DNA from: Metarhizobium sp964253915
Lineage (GTDB): Bacteria > Pseudomonadota > Alphaproteobacteria > Rhizobiales > Rhizobiaceae
Length of the DNA stretch: 64,000 nt
Direction: 5' to 3'
Assembly (NCBI RefSeq): GCF_964253915.1
Contig: NZ_CAXUSG020000011.1
Location: forward strand, 147,962-211,961
The notes below the pieces were generated by a model, which did not search any database, was not told the DNA's origin, and was given only the letters and a program-made list of their open reading frames with translations. Below are positions 25,985 to 34,370 of this stretch, one piece after another. Position numbers and translations under genes: made by a program. Numbering within the stretch: position 1 is the stretch's first letter; each line of letters begins with the position of its first letter.

Positions 25985-26902
25985 ATGATTTTTCGAGCTG
26001 CCGCATTCGTTGCAATCCTCCTGTCGGCGCTTGCCGGCTCCGCCGCTGCCGAAACCATCACCGTCGAACATGCGAGCGGCAAGACCGACGTCGCCGTCAA
26101 CCCGGAGAAGGTGCTGGTTTACGATCTCGGCGCGCTGGAAAACCTCGACCAGCTCGGAATAACCGTGACCGGCGTTCCCGGCTCGAACATCCCGCCGGCA
26201 CTGGAAAAATACAAGGATGCCGCCTTTGCCAAGGTCGGTACGCTGTTCGAACCTGATCTCGAAGCGGTCAACAGCGCCGAGCCGGACCTGATCATCGTCG
26301 CCGCTCGCAGCAGCCCGCATTATGCGGCACTCTCGGCCATGGCGCCGACCATCGACCTGACGTTGCCGGATCAGGATCTCATCACCGGCGTCAAGCGCAA
26401 TGCCGAAATCATCGGCAAAATCTTCGGCAAGCAGGTGGAGATGAAAGCGCGCATCGACCGGCTGGATGCCTCGGTTGCCGAACTCAAATCATTGGCGCCG
26501 CAGGTCGGCACCGGCCTGATCCTGCTGACGACGGGTGGCAAGGTCAGCGCTTATGGCAAGGGCTCGCGGTTCGGTGAAATCCACGATGCCTTCGGCGTTC
26601 TGCCTGCCGATACGGATCTGCAGCAGGCGACCCACGGCCAGGCGATCTCCTACGAATACATTCTCGAAAAGAACCCCGACTGGCTGTTCGTCATCGATCG
26701 CGATGCGGCCATCGGCCAGCAGGGACAATCGGCCGCCTCGCTGCTCGACAACGACCTCGTGCACCAGACGAAGGCCTGGAAGAACGGTCATGTTCTCTAT
26801 CTCGATTCCGCCAAGCTTTACCTGACGGGGGCGGGAATTCAGTCGCACCAGGATATCGTCGACGTGCTGCTCAAGGCGTTTCACGCCTCGCTTGGCCGGT
26901 GA
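25985..26902 (+). CDS. Periplasmic siderophore-binding protein (FatB/FepB class)
   Basis: This 305-residue periplasmic binding protein has a clear signal peptide (residues 1-22, ending GSAAAE) and a class III siderophore-binding fold (VNPEKVLVYDLGALENLDQLG, EPDLIIVAARSSPHYAALS, LEKNPDWLFVIDRD). The ATG at 25985 is preceded by GAGGGA; the open frame upstream is ignored. It lies 78 bp downstream of the AraC gene. No permease or ATPase genes for it are found in this window, so it must share a transporter encoded elsewhere. Confidence 0.9.
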   Translation: MIFRAAAFVAILLSALAGSAAAETITVEHASGKTDVAVNPEKVLVYDLGALENLDQLGITVTGVPGSNIPPALEKYKDAAFAKVGTLFEPDLEAVNSAEPDLIIVAARSSPHYAALSAMAPTIDLTLPDQDLITGVKRNAEIIGKIFGKQVEMKARIDRLDASVAELKSLAPQVGTGLILLTTGGKVSAYGKGSRFGEIHDAFGVLPADTDLQQATHGQAISYEYILEKNPDWLFVIDRDAAIGQQGQSAASLLDNDLVHQTKAWKNGHVLYLDSAKLYLTGAGIQSHQDIVDVLLKAFHASLGR

Positions 26903-26968
26903 CAATTCCGGCTCTGCGTCCGCAACTCAGGTAACGGACGCAGGCTCCCGCTTGGGAATTTTACGGGT

Positions 26969-28330
26969 TTACAACGCCTCCGCTCGTTCGTCCGCCACCG
27001 CGCGTGCGACCGCTTGCGCCTGGACGCGGATGTCGGGAACAGCGGTGATTTCCCAGAAGCGGCCGGCTGTCAGGGCGCCGACGGCATAGATGTTGTCGTG
27101 AACCCGCTCCTGCGCATCGACGACCCGCGAACCCTCGTCGACAGTGATGCCGAGGCCGAGCGGGTCGGCATGGATCAGCCCGTCATTCGCCATCGCCCGC
27201 AGCAACGGTGAATGCTCGATGCCGGCACGTTCCATGCCCGTACAGTTGACGATGCGATCCACCGTCACGCCCACTTCACCGGATTTACCGCGGGGGCGAA
27301 AATTCACCGCGAGCGCATCGGCCGTTTCCGTGATGCTGTGCAGGAACCCGGCGTGCAGGCGCACCGTTCCGTCATCCCGCAAGGTCTGGAAACGCTGGTG
27401 CACATCGGGCGCGATGCGGTGGCGGTGGATGTTCCACCAGGCGAGCGCATGGCGCAGGAAACGTGCCCGCTCCGCAGGCGCCAGCCCTTGCCACAGCGCC
27501 TGCGTGCGCGGCCTGAGGGCATCCATGACACGCCGCCAGTCCTCCACCTCGTCCGCCGCCGTCCGCAGCGCATGCAGGATGGCGCTCAGCCTGTCCGGCA
27601 GGTCGCCGACGTCGATGTCGGCCGGTGGCAGCGGATGGCGGACATGCGCAAGTGGCGCCAGGCCGCGCCGCGACAGAACCTCGATCGGCCCACGGTGTCC
27701 ATGGGCGCGCAGGGACAGCACCTGATCGATCATGGTCAGGCCCGAGCCAAGAATGCAGATCCGCTCGTCCGGCCGCACCCTCCGTAGCCATGACAGGCGC
27801 CAGGGATTGCGGACGATGCGGCTGCGTGCCGCCGCCGTCAGGCTGTCGACCGGCACCGGGATCGGCGCATTGCCGAGCCCCAGACAGAGAACGATATGAC
27901 GCCCGGCGATCTCGTCGCCGTTTTCGAGCTGGAAACCGAAGGTGCGGGCGTAACGCTCGATACAGCCGGTGGCTTTCGCCTTGATGAAATCGACCCGGCA
28001 TTTTCGCTTGCGCAGATGGGCCGCCAGGGTGTCGCGGAGATAGAGGCCATAATCGCCGCGCGAGGCGAAATCGGCGCCGGAGACGTGTTTGCCCTTGCGC
28101 TCCAGCCAGTCGACGAAATCGTTCGGGCGGTCCGGGAAAAGGCTCATGCGGCTGGCCGGCACGTTGAGGCGATGGAGATAGAGTTCCGTGCGGTAGGCGG
28201 TGCCGCGTCCGAAACCGGGATTGTCTCCGACAATGGCGATGGAGGAAGACGGGGGCAAGGTTTCGATCAGGTTGCAGGCCATGGCAATGGCCGAGAAACC
28301 GGCGCCAAGGACGACGACGTCATAAATCAA
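26969..28330 (-). CDS. FAD/NAD(P)-binding protein (YdhS-like)
   Basis: This flavoprotein of about 453 residues belongs to the YdhS-like FAD/NAD(P)-binding group. It has an N-terminal dinucleotide fold (DVVVLGAGFSAIAMACNL), a second Rossmann motif (RICILGSGLTMIDQVLSL, about residue 195) and a C-terminal AVGALTAGRFWE. The substrate is unknown. No ATG fits: the frame begins with TTG codons at 28336 and 28330, and only the latter has a proper spacing (6 nt) from GGGGAG. It diverges from the sulfonate importer genes, and in other bacteria relatives occur near sulphur-source uptake genes, but that link is inference. Confidence 0.8.
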   Translation of the reverse strand: MIYDVVVLGAGFSAIAMACNLIETLPPSSSIAIVGDNPGFGRGTAYRTELYLHRLNVPASRMSLFPDRPNDFVDWLERKGKHVSGADFASRGDYGLYLRDTLAAHLRKRKCRVDFIKAKATGCIERYARTFGFQLENGDEIAGRHIVLCLGLGNAPIPVPVDSLTAAARSRIVRNPWRLSWLRRVRPDERICILGSGLTMIDQVLSLRAHGHRGPIEVLSRRGLAPLAHVRHPLPPADIDVGDLPDRLSAILHALRTAADEVEDWRRVMDALRPRTQALWQGLAPAERARFLRHALAWWNIHRHRIAPDVHQRFQTLRDDGTVRLHAGFLHSITETADALAVNFRPRGKSGEVGVTVDRIVNCTGMERAGIEHSPLLRAMANDGLIHADPLGLGITVDEGSRVVDAQERVHDNIYAVGALTAGRFWEITAVPDIRVQAQAVARAVADERAEAL

Positions 28331-28495
28331 GAGCAACTCCCCATGCTGGCCCTAAAGGATAGGGCACTTGAAATTACCGTCCAGATCTCCCGACCCGTCA
28401 CGAAAAAGGATTTTCCGACCAACGCCGGATTTTGGTGTCTTGTTCCTGTGAACAGCCGGGAGGCACTGTATTCTACTTTTCCTATCGATAATAAA

Positions 28496-28501
28496 TATAA
28501 T
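28496..28501 (+). promoter_or_regulatory. Candidate -10 box of the ssuACB-type operon
   Basis: A perfect TATAAT lies in an AT-rich tract 28 bp before the ssuA-type start, inside the 199-bp divergent spacer. A poor -35 (TTCTAC at 28471-28476, 19-bp spacing) suggests that an activator is needed. Confidence 0.45.
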
Positions 28502-28529
28502 GATTGGCCTGCGGCCGAGGAGAACGAAA

Positions 28530-29483
28530 ATGCGCCTGACACGACGCCTGTTCAACACGATGCTGACAAGTGCGGCCGCCATGCCGCTGATCGGCGCCAT
28601 CCCGGCCCGGGCTGCCGACAAGCTGATCCGCGTCGGCTACCAGAAATACGGCACGCTGGTTCTGCTGAAGGGCAAAGGTCTTCTGGAAAAGAAGCTGGCG
28701 GAGATCGGCTACACGGTGGAGTGGACGGAATTTCCGGCCGGTCCGCAGCTTCTGGAAGCGTTGAATGTCGGCGCCGTCGATTTCGGCTCCACCGGCGAAA
28801 CTCCGCCGATTTTCGCCCAGGCCGCTGGCGCTCCGCTCGTCTACGTCGCGCATGAGCCGCCCGCACCGCGTGGTGAAGCAATACTCGTGCCGAAGGACAG
28901 CCCGATCCAGACCGTCGCCGACCTGAAGGGCAAGACGGTGGTGCTCAACAAGGGCTCAAACGTGCACTTCCTGCTGGTGAAGGCGCTGGAGGAGGCCGGC
29001 CTGAGCTACAGCGACATCACCGTCTCCTTCCTGCCGCCGGCCGATGCGCGCGCCGCCTTCGAGCAGGGCGCCGTCGATGCCTGGGTGATCTGGGATCCCT
29101 TCCAGGCCGCTGCCGAAGCCGCCATCGAGGCGCGCGAGCTGCGCAATGGCGAGAACCTGGTGCCCAATCACCAGTTCTACCTCAGCGCCCGCGATTTTGT
29201 TGCCGGCCATCCGCAGGCGCTGGAAGGCGTCATCGCCGCCATCGGCGAGATCGACGAGTGGGCCAAGGCCAATACGGCTGCCGCCGCCGCCGAGCTTTCT
29301 CCTTCCGTCGGCATTCCGCAGGACGTGCTGACCATTGCGCTGGAGCGCCAGTCCTACGGCGTCAAGCCGCTCGACAAGGCGGTCGTCGACCAGCAGCAGG
29401 AAATCGCCGATACCTTCTTCAAGCTCGGCCTCATCCCCAAGGAAATTTCCATCGCCGAGGCGGTGTGGAAGGGTGGTGCCTGA
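28530..29483 (+). CDS. ssuA: Aliphatic sulfonate ABC transporter substrate-binding protein
   Basis: This 317-residue periplasmic binding protein has a signal peptide (LTRRLFNTMLTSAAAMPLIG...ARAAD, residues 1-30) and an SsuA/THI5-like fold (IRVGYQKYGTLVLLKGKGLL, GSTGETPPIFAQAAG, VVLNKGSNVHFLLV). It delivers sulfonates to the SsuBC transporter in sulphur starvation. The ATG at 28530 has GAGGAGA upstream. Its stop overlaps the permease start (TGATG). The gene set lacks the ssuD/ssuE monooxygenase genes that often accompany it, so exact substrate is open. Confidence 0.9.
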   Translation: MRLTRRLFNTMLTSAAAMPLIGAIPARAADKLIRVGYQKYGTLVLLKGKGLLEKKLAEIGYTVEWTEFPAGPQLLEALNVGAVDFGSTGETPPIFAQAAGAPLVYVAHEPPAPRGEAILVPKDSPIQTVADLKGKTVVLNKGSNVHFLLVKALEEAGLSYSDITVSFLPPADARAAFEQGAVDAWVIWDPFQAAAEAAIEARELRNGENLVPNHQFYLSARDFVAGHPQALEGVIAAIGEIDEWAKANTAAAAAELSPSVGIPQDVLTIALERQSYGVKPLDKAVVDQQQEIADTFFKLGLIPKEISIAEAVWKGGA

Positions 29484-30322
29484 TGGCCGATACGTCGCTC
29501 GCTGCCTATCCGGCGGGGACCGAAACACGCAAGCTGAACCTCTCTGGTCTGGGGCGCCGTCTGGCGCCCTGGGCCTTACCGTTTGTTCTGCTGGTCGTGT
29601 GGGAAATCGTCTCCCGCCTTGGTCTCGTCAATGCCCGGCTGATGCCGGCGCCGAGCATCGTCGCCGCCTCCTTCTGGCGGCTGCTCTGGGATGGATCGCT
29701 CATCTACCACACGCTGGCATCCACCCAGCGCGCCGTGATTGGCCTCGCCATTGGCGGCTCCATCGGCTTCGTGCTCGGTGTTGCCAACGGCCTGTGGCGG
29801 CCGGCGGAAACGCTGCTCGACACCTCGATCCAGATGCTGCGCAACGTGCCGCATCTCGCCCTGATCCCGCTGGTCATCCTGTGGTTCGGTATCGGTGAGC
29901 AGGCCAAGATCTTCCTCGTCGCCATCGGCGTGTTCTTTCCGATCTACGTCAACACCTTCTACGGCGTACGCACCATCGATCCGCAAGTCGTGGAAATGGC
30001 TGAGGTCTACGGGCTCGACCGCAAGGCGCTGATCACGCGGATCGTCCTGCCCGGCGCGCTGCCGTCCATCCTCGTCGGCCTGCGTTACGCGTTGGGCTTC
30101 ATGTGGCTGACACTGATCGTGGCGGAAACCATCTCCGCCACCAATGGTATCGGCTACATGACGATGAATGCCCGCGAATTCCTGCAGACCGATATCGTGC
30201 TGCTCGGCATCATCGTCTACGCGCTGCTCGGCAAGCTCGCCGATGTGGCGACCCGTGCGCTGGAGCGGCGCCTGTTGCAATGGCATCCGGCCTATCAGCA
30301 GAAACAGGGAGCCAGCGCATGA
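29483..30322 (+). CDS. ssuC: Aliphatic sulfonate ABC transporter permease
   Basis: This 279-residue inner-membrane permease has about six membrane helices and the binding-protein-dependent transport signature (EMAEVYGLDRKALITRIVLP, then GALPSILVGLRYALG). The ATG at 29483 overlaps the ssuA stop by one base and its own stop overlaps ssuB by four, so the three genes are translationally coupled. Confidence 0.92.
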   Translation: MADTSLAAYPAGTETRKLNLSGLGRRLAPWALPFVLLVVWEIVSRLGLVNARLMPAPSIVAASFWRLLWDGSLIYHTLASTQRAVIGLAIGGSIGFVLGVANGLWRPAETLLDTSIQMLRNVPHLALIPLVILWFGIGEQAKIFLVAIGVFFPIYVNTFYGVRTIDPQVVEMAEVYGLDRKALITRIVLPGALPSILVGLRYALGFMWLTLIVAETISATNGIGYMTMNAREFLQTDIVLLGIIVYALLGKLADVATRALERRLLQWHPAYQQKQGASA

Positions 30323-31086
30323 GTGCGGCCCTTCAATACGACCCGGCCGATATCGACCCATCGCGGGCGGAAACGCCGGCCGGCCTGCCGATCCGCCTCG
30401 GCCGTGTCGAAAAACGTTTCGGCGCCCTGCAGGTGCTCAAGGACGTCAACCTGACGATTGCACCTGGAAGCTTTCTCGCCGTCGTCGGCCGTTCGGGTGG
30501 CGGGAAATCGACGCTGCTGCGCCTGATCGCCGGTCTCGACAGTCCGACATCAGGCCATGTCGAGATCGGCAGCAGTCGCGTCAACGGCCTGCATCCGGCC
30601 GTCCGCCTGCTGTTTCAGGAAGCGCGGCTGGTGCCATGGCAACGCGTGCTGGAAAATGTCGGCATCGCCCGGCAGGCGGACTGGCGCAGCACCGCCGCCG
30701 CCACGCTCGCCGATGTCGGCCTGCAGGGGCGCGAAAACGACTGGCCGAGCATCCTCTCCGGCGGCCAGAAGCAGCGTGTCGCACTGGCGCGCGCCTTGGT
30801 CAGCCGTCCCGAGATCCTGCTGCTCGACGAGCCGTTCGGGGCGCTCGACGCCCTGACACGCCTGGAGATGCATCGCCTGCTGGAAGAACTCTGGTCGGCG
30901 CGGCGCTTCACCACGGTGTTGATTACCCATGACGTTGCCGAAGCGGTCGCCCTTGCCGATCGCGTGATCGTGGTCCGCGAGGGGTCGATTGCGCTCGACA
31001 TCGATATCGATCTCGAACGTCCGCGCCGGGAACTGACCGATCCGCGTGCGGCCGCTCTGCAGCATCGCATCCTCGATGCCGTTTGA
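30319..31086 (+). CDS. ssuB: Aliphatic sulfonate ABC transporter ATP-binding protein
   Basis: This 255-residue ATPase has Walker A (GRSGGGKST), a Q-loop (LFQEARL), the signature LSGGQKQRVALARAL and Walker B (ILLLDEPFGALD). It powers import through SsuC. The short D-loop and C-terminus (LDIDIDLERPRREL) are typical of the nitrate/sulfonate/taurine subfamily. It is the last gene of the operon and converges on the FdhF-like gene with an 18-bp gap. Confidence 0.93.
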   Translation: MSAALQYDPADIDPSRAETPAGLPIRLGRVEKRFGALQVLKDVNLTIAPGSFLAVVGRSGGGKSTLLRLIAGLDSPTSGHVEIGSSRVNGLHPAVRLLFQEARLVPWQRVLENVGIARQADWRSTAAATLADVGLQGRENDWPSILSGGQKQRVALARALVSRPEILLLDEPFGALDALTRLEMHRLLEELWSARRFTTVLITHDVAEAVALADRVIVVREGSIALDIDIDLERPRRELTDPRAAALQHRILDAV

Positions 31087-31104
31087 CGGCCTGCCCGGGC
31101 CGGC

Positions 31105-33387
31105 TCAGGCGGCAGCGCTGACCTTGACCGGTATGCCCTTGTAGGCGGGCGTGCCGGACTTGCGGTCGTAATCGGCCAGAGCGATCAGCCTGTTCATTTC
31201 CGGATAATACCCGGCGATGCATCCCTGCGGGATGTCGTAGGCGACGGCGGTAAAGCCTTTCACCGTGTTGGCGGATTGCGACATGGCCTGTACGTCGATC
31301 CGGTCGCCATCGGCGAGGCCACGTGATGCGAGGTCGGCCGTGTTCATGAAGATGACGTCGCGCCGGCCGAAGACGCCGCGGTAGCGGTCGTCCAGCCCGT
31401 AGATCGTCGTGTTGTACTGGTCGTGGCTGCGCAACGTCGTCAGCACCAGTGCCTCGGCGTCCGAAAGCCGGTCGTCTTCATCGAGGCCGGGGGCGACAAG
31501 AAACTGCGCCTTGCCTGAGGGCGTGTTCCACTTGCGATCCGAGGCGGCGACGGTGAGGCGGAAACCGCCCGGTTTGCGGACCCGCGTATTGAAGTCGCGG
31601 AAATCCGGGAAAACCACCTCGATCTTGTCACGGATACGGTTGTAGTCGGCCACCATGCCATCCCAGTCGATGTCATAGCGGCTGCCGAGCGTTGCCTTGG
31701 CGATGCCGGCGACGATGGCGGGTTCGGAGCGGAGCTCGTCGCTTGGCGGCTTGAGGAAACCGCGCGAGGCATGCACCATCGACATGGAATCTTCCACTGT
31801 CACGGATTGCACGCCCGACTGCTGGATATCCTGGTCCGTGCGCCCCAGCACCGGCAGGATGATCGAGGTGCGGGCTAAAAGCAGGTGCGAACGGTTGGGT
31901 TTGGTGGCGATGTGGACGGCGAGGTCGAGCTTGCGCATTGCCTCGAAGGTCGCATCCGAATCCGACATGGCGACGGCGAGATTGCCGCCGAGCGAGATCA
32001 GCGCCTTCGACTTGCCCTCCAGGATCGCTTCGATCGATTCGATGGCGTTGTGACCCTTTTCCGCCGGCGGGCGGAAGCCGAATGCCCGTTCCATGCCGTC
32101 GAGCAGGGCGTCGTCGGGGATCTCGGTGATGCCGACGGTGCGGTCGCCCTGGACGTTGGAATGGCCTCTCAGCGGACATATGCCGGCGCCCTTCCGGCCG
32201 ATGTTGCCGCGCAGCATCAGGAAATTGGCCAACTGCTGCACATTCGCCGTTCCGTGGCTATGCTGGGTGATGCCCATGCCGTAGCAGAGAATGACACTCT
32301 TCGCCTTGAGGTAGACATCGACAGCGCTGTCGAGGGCTTCCAGCGTCAGGCCGCAGCGGGTGAGGATGTCCTCCCAGGCCGTCGTCATGATGTCGGCCCT
32401 GAGCTCGTCGATCCCCTGCGTGTGGATGGCGATGAAATCCCGGTCGAGGAAACCATTGCCGCCTGCGGCGATATCGGCATCGTTGCGTTCGAAGATCCGC
32501 TTCATCAGGCCCTTGAGCGCGGCAAGATCGCCGCCGGCGCGGACCTGGTGGTAGGCCGACGCGATGCGCGTCGAGGACATGGTCGCCATCTCCACCGGAT
32601 TTTGCGGCGAGGCGAATTTTTCGAGCGCCCGTTCCTTCAGCGGGTTGAAGACGATGATGGGCACGCCGCGGCGCGACGCTTCATGCAGGGTCGCCATCAT
32701 CCGCGGATGGTTGGTTCCCGGGTTGTGGCCGAAGCTGAAGATCGCATCGGTGTGGTCGAAATCCTCCAGCAGTACCGTGCCCTTGCCGACCCCGATCGAG
32801 ACCGGAAGCCCGACGCTGGTGGCCTCGTGGCACATGTTGGAGCAATCGGGAAAATTGTTGGTGCCGTAGGCCCGCACGAACAGCTGGAACAGGAACGCCG
32901 CCTCGTTGGAGGCGCGGCCGGAGGTGTAGAATTCCGCCATGTTGGGATCGGGCAGCTTGTTCAGCTCTTCCGCAATCGTCGAAAATGCCGCCTCCCAGCC
33001 GATGGGGACGTAACGGTCGCTCTGCCGGTCATAGATCAGCGGATGCGTCAGCCTGCCCTCGCCTTCCAGCAGGTGGTCGCTCCACTGCCAGAGTTCCTCG
33101 ATAGTGTGGGCGGCGAAAAAATCCGGGCCGGCACGTTTGGCCGTCGATTCCCAGGTGATCGCCTTGGCGCCGTTTTCGCAGAATTCGAAGGAGCTGGTAT
33201 GCTTGGGATCGGGCCAGGCGCAGCCGGGGCAATCGAAACCCTCGGGCTGGTTGGCTTTCAGCAGCGTCGCCGCCCCCTGCGCCACGATCTGCTGCCGGGC
33301 CAACGTTTCGGCCACGGCCTTGAGCGCTCCCCAGCCGCCGGCGGGGGCAGTGTAGGTTTCGATGCCTTCGGGGCGTTTGTCTTTCAT
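31105..33387 (-). CDS. FdhF/YdeP-family molybdopterin oxidoreductase
   Basis: This 760-residue protein belongs to the formate-dehydrogenase-alpha-like YdeP family of bis-MGD molybdoenzymes. Visible features are an N-terminal cysteine pair (FDCPGCAWPDP), the cofactor-binding stretches FYTSGRASNEAAFLFQLF and LCYGMGITQHSHGTANVQQL, and a C-terminal MGD-binding domain (LTTLRSHDQYNTTIYGLDDR). There is no selenocysteine codon. The ATG at 33387 follows GGAG, and the open frame extends 41 codons further without similarity. Relatives are linked to acid or oxidative stress, but the reaction is unproven. No small subunit or FdhD gene is adjacent. Confidence 0.88.
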   Translation of the reverse strand: MKDKRPEGIETYTAPAGGWGALKAVAETLARQQIVAQGAATLLKANQPEGFDCPGCAWPDPKHTSSFEFCENGAKAITWESTAKRAGPDFFAAHTIEELWQWSDHLLEGEGRLTHPLIYDRQSDRYVPIGWEAAFSTIAEELNKLPDPNMAEFYTSGRASNEAAFLFQLFVRAYGTNNFPDCSNMCHEATSVGLPVSIGVGKGTVLLEDFDHTDAIFSFGHNPGTNHPRMMATLHEASRRGVPIIVFNPLKERALEKFASPQNPVEMATMSSTRIASAYHQVRAGGDLAALKGLMKRIFERNDADIAAGGNGFLDRDFIAIHTQGIDELRADIMTTAWEDILTRCGLTLEALDSAVDVYLKAKSVILCYGMGITQHSHGTANVQQLANFLMLRGNIGRKGAGICPLRGHSNVQGDRTVGITEIPDDALLDGMERAFGFRPPAEKGHNAIESIEAILEGKSKALISLGGNLAVAMSDSDATFEAMRKLDLAVHIATKPNRSHLLLARTSIILPVLGRTDQDIQQSGVQSVTVEDSMSMVHASRGFLKPPSDELRSEPAIVAGIAKATLGSRYDIDWDGMVADYNRIRDKIEVVFPDFRDFNTRVRKPGGFRLTVAASDRKWNTPSGKAQFLVAPGLDEDDRLSDAEALVLTTLRSHDQYNTTIYGLDDRYRGVFGRRDVIFMNTADLASRGLADGDRIDVQAMSQSANTVKGFTAVAYDIPQGCIAGYYPEMNRLIALADYDRKSGTPAYKGIPVKVSAAA

Positions 33388-33824
33388 CTCGAACTCCAAT
33401 GCATTCCGGGTCGGCCGGCAGGTGCCTTTCCATGAAGATAGTGCCCCGGGCGAAGGGAAAAAGAGAAGGCTGCGCCACCAGAGAGATGGTTTCCGACAGG
33501 GCGGAAACAAGCACCGATTCTGGTACCGACGCCATCAGGATTTCACCGTGATATATATATACTAGACCTTTTCATCGGTGTCCGGGCCTATACATGAGGA
33601 TAGGTCCGAATGGACGAGGGTTGAATTTTACCGTCCCCTGCGCTGGGCTAAGGTCTGCATACGAGCTGAGAGGACAATTGAATGCAAGGAGTTGCCGCCG
33701 CAGTCAGCCGAACGTTCATGCCGCTTCTCTTTCCGGCAATCTGAATGTTTCATGCCGCAAGCTTGCCCCCAACCGGAGCCGTCCGGCCCCGCTTTTCCTA
33801 CCCTGACCTGAAAGGATAATCGCC
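33388..33824. other. Intergenic region between the FdhF-like gene and dps
   Basis: This 437-bp divergent spacer has no convincing gene; two short rightward frames lack motifs. It holds an ATATATATATA tract at about 33551-33561, the likely core of a promoter region. AAAGGATAAT just before 33825 contains the dps ribosome site. Confidence 0.4.
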
Positions 33825-34343
33825 ATGGATCGCCAATCTGCCGAAAAGCGCCGCAAGGCCGCACTTGCCACGCCGTCGGATCTCGCCTCGAATGCCACGA
33901 CCGACATATCGGCGGCACTTTCGGCGTTGCTGGCCGATACGTTCGCGCTCTATCTCAAGACCAAGAATTTTCACTGGCATATGAGCGGACCGCATTTTCG
34001 CGATTATCACCTGATGCTCGACGAACAGGGCGAACAGATCTTTGCCATGACCGACGCCATCGCCGAACGGGCGCGCAAGGTCGGCGGCACCACCATCCGC
34101 TCCATCGGCCACATTTCCCGCCAGCAGCGCCTGCTCGACAACGACGCCGACTTCGTGACGCCGCGCGATATGATCGCCGAACTGGCGGAAGACAACCGCA
34201 CCTTCCTGTCCTTCCTCCGGCAGGTCCACGAGGTGTGCGGCGAACACAATGACGTTGCTACCACCAGCCTGCTGGAAGTCTGGATCGACGAGACGGAGCG
34301 GCGTGCCTGGTTTCTGTTCGAGACGACCCGCAACGCCGAGTAA
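33825..34343 (+). CDS. dps: Dps family ferritin-like DNA-protection protein
   Basis: This 172-residue protein has the Dps four-helix fold. The ferroxidase ligands sit in NFHWHMSGPHFRDYHLMLDE (His, His, Asp and Glu, residues about 48-66), where two subunits meet. Dodecamers oxidise iron with peroxide and store it, limiting Fenton damage. A short basic N-terminal tail (RQSAEKRRKAAL) may bind DNA. It has AAAGGA upstream and stands near stress-type genes. Confidence 0.93.
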   Translation: MDRQSAEKRRKAALATPSDLASNATTDISAALSALLADTFALYLKTKNFHWHMSGPHFRDYHLMLDEQGEQIFAMTDAIAERARKVGGTTIRSIGHISRQQRLLDNDADFVTPRDMIAELAEDNRTFLSFLRQVHEVCGEHNDVATTSLLEVWIDETERRAWFLFETTRNAE

Positions 34344-34370
34344 AGCGGCTCCGCTTCGAAAGAAACCATC

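Noticed and set aside
31885..33435. Rightward open frame of 516 codons antisense to the FdhF-like gene
   Set aside because: A shadow of the molybdoenzyme with no similarity of its own.
33551..33561. ATATATATATA tract as a possible replication or attachment site
   Set aside because: Too short and isolated; no iterons, DnaA boxes or flanking repeats; more likely promoter DNA.
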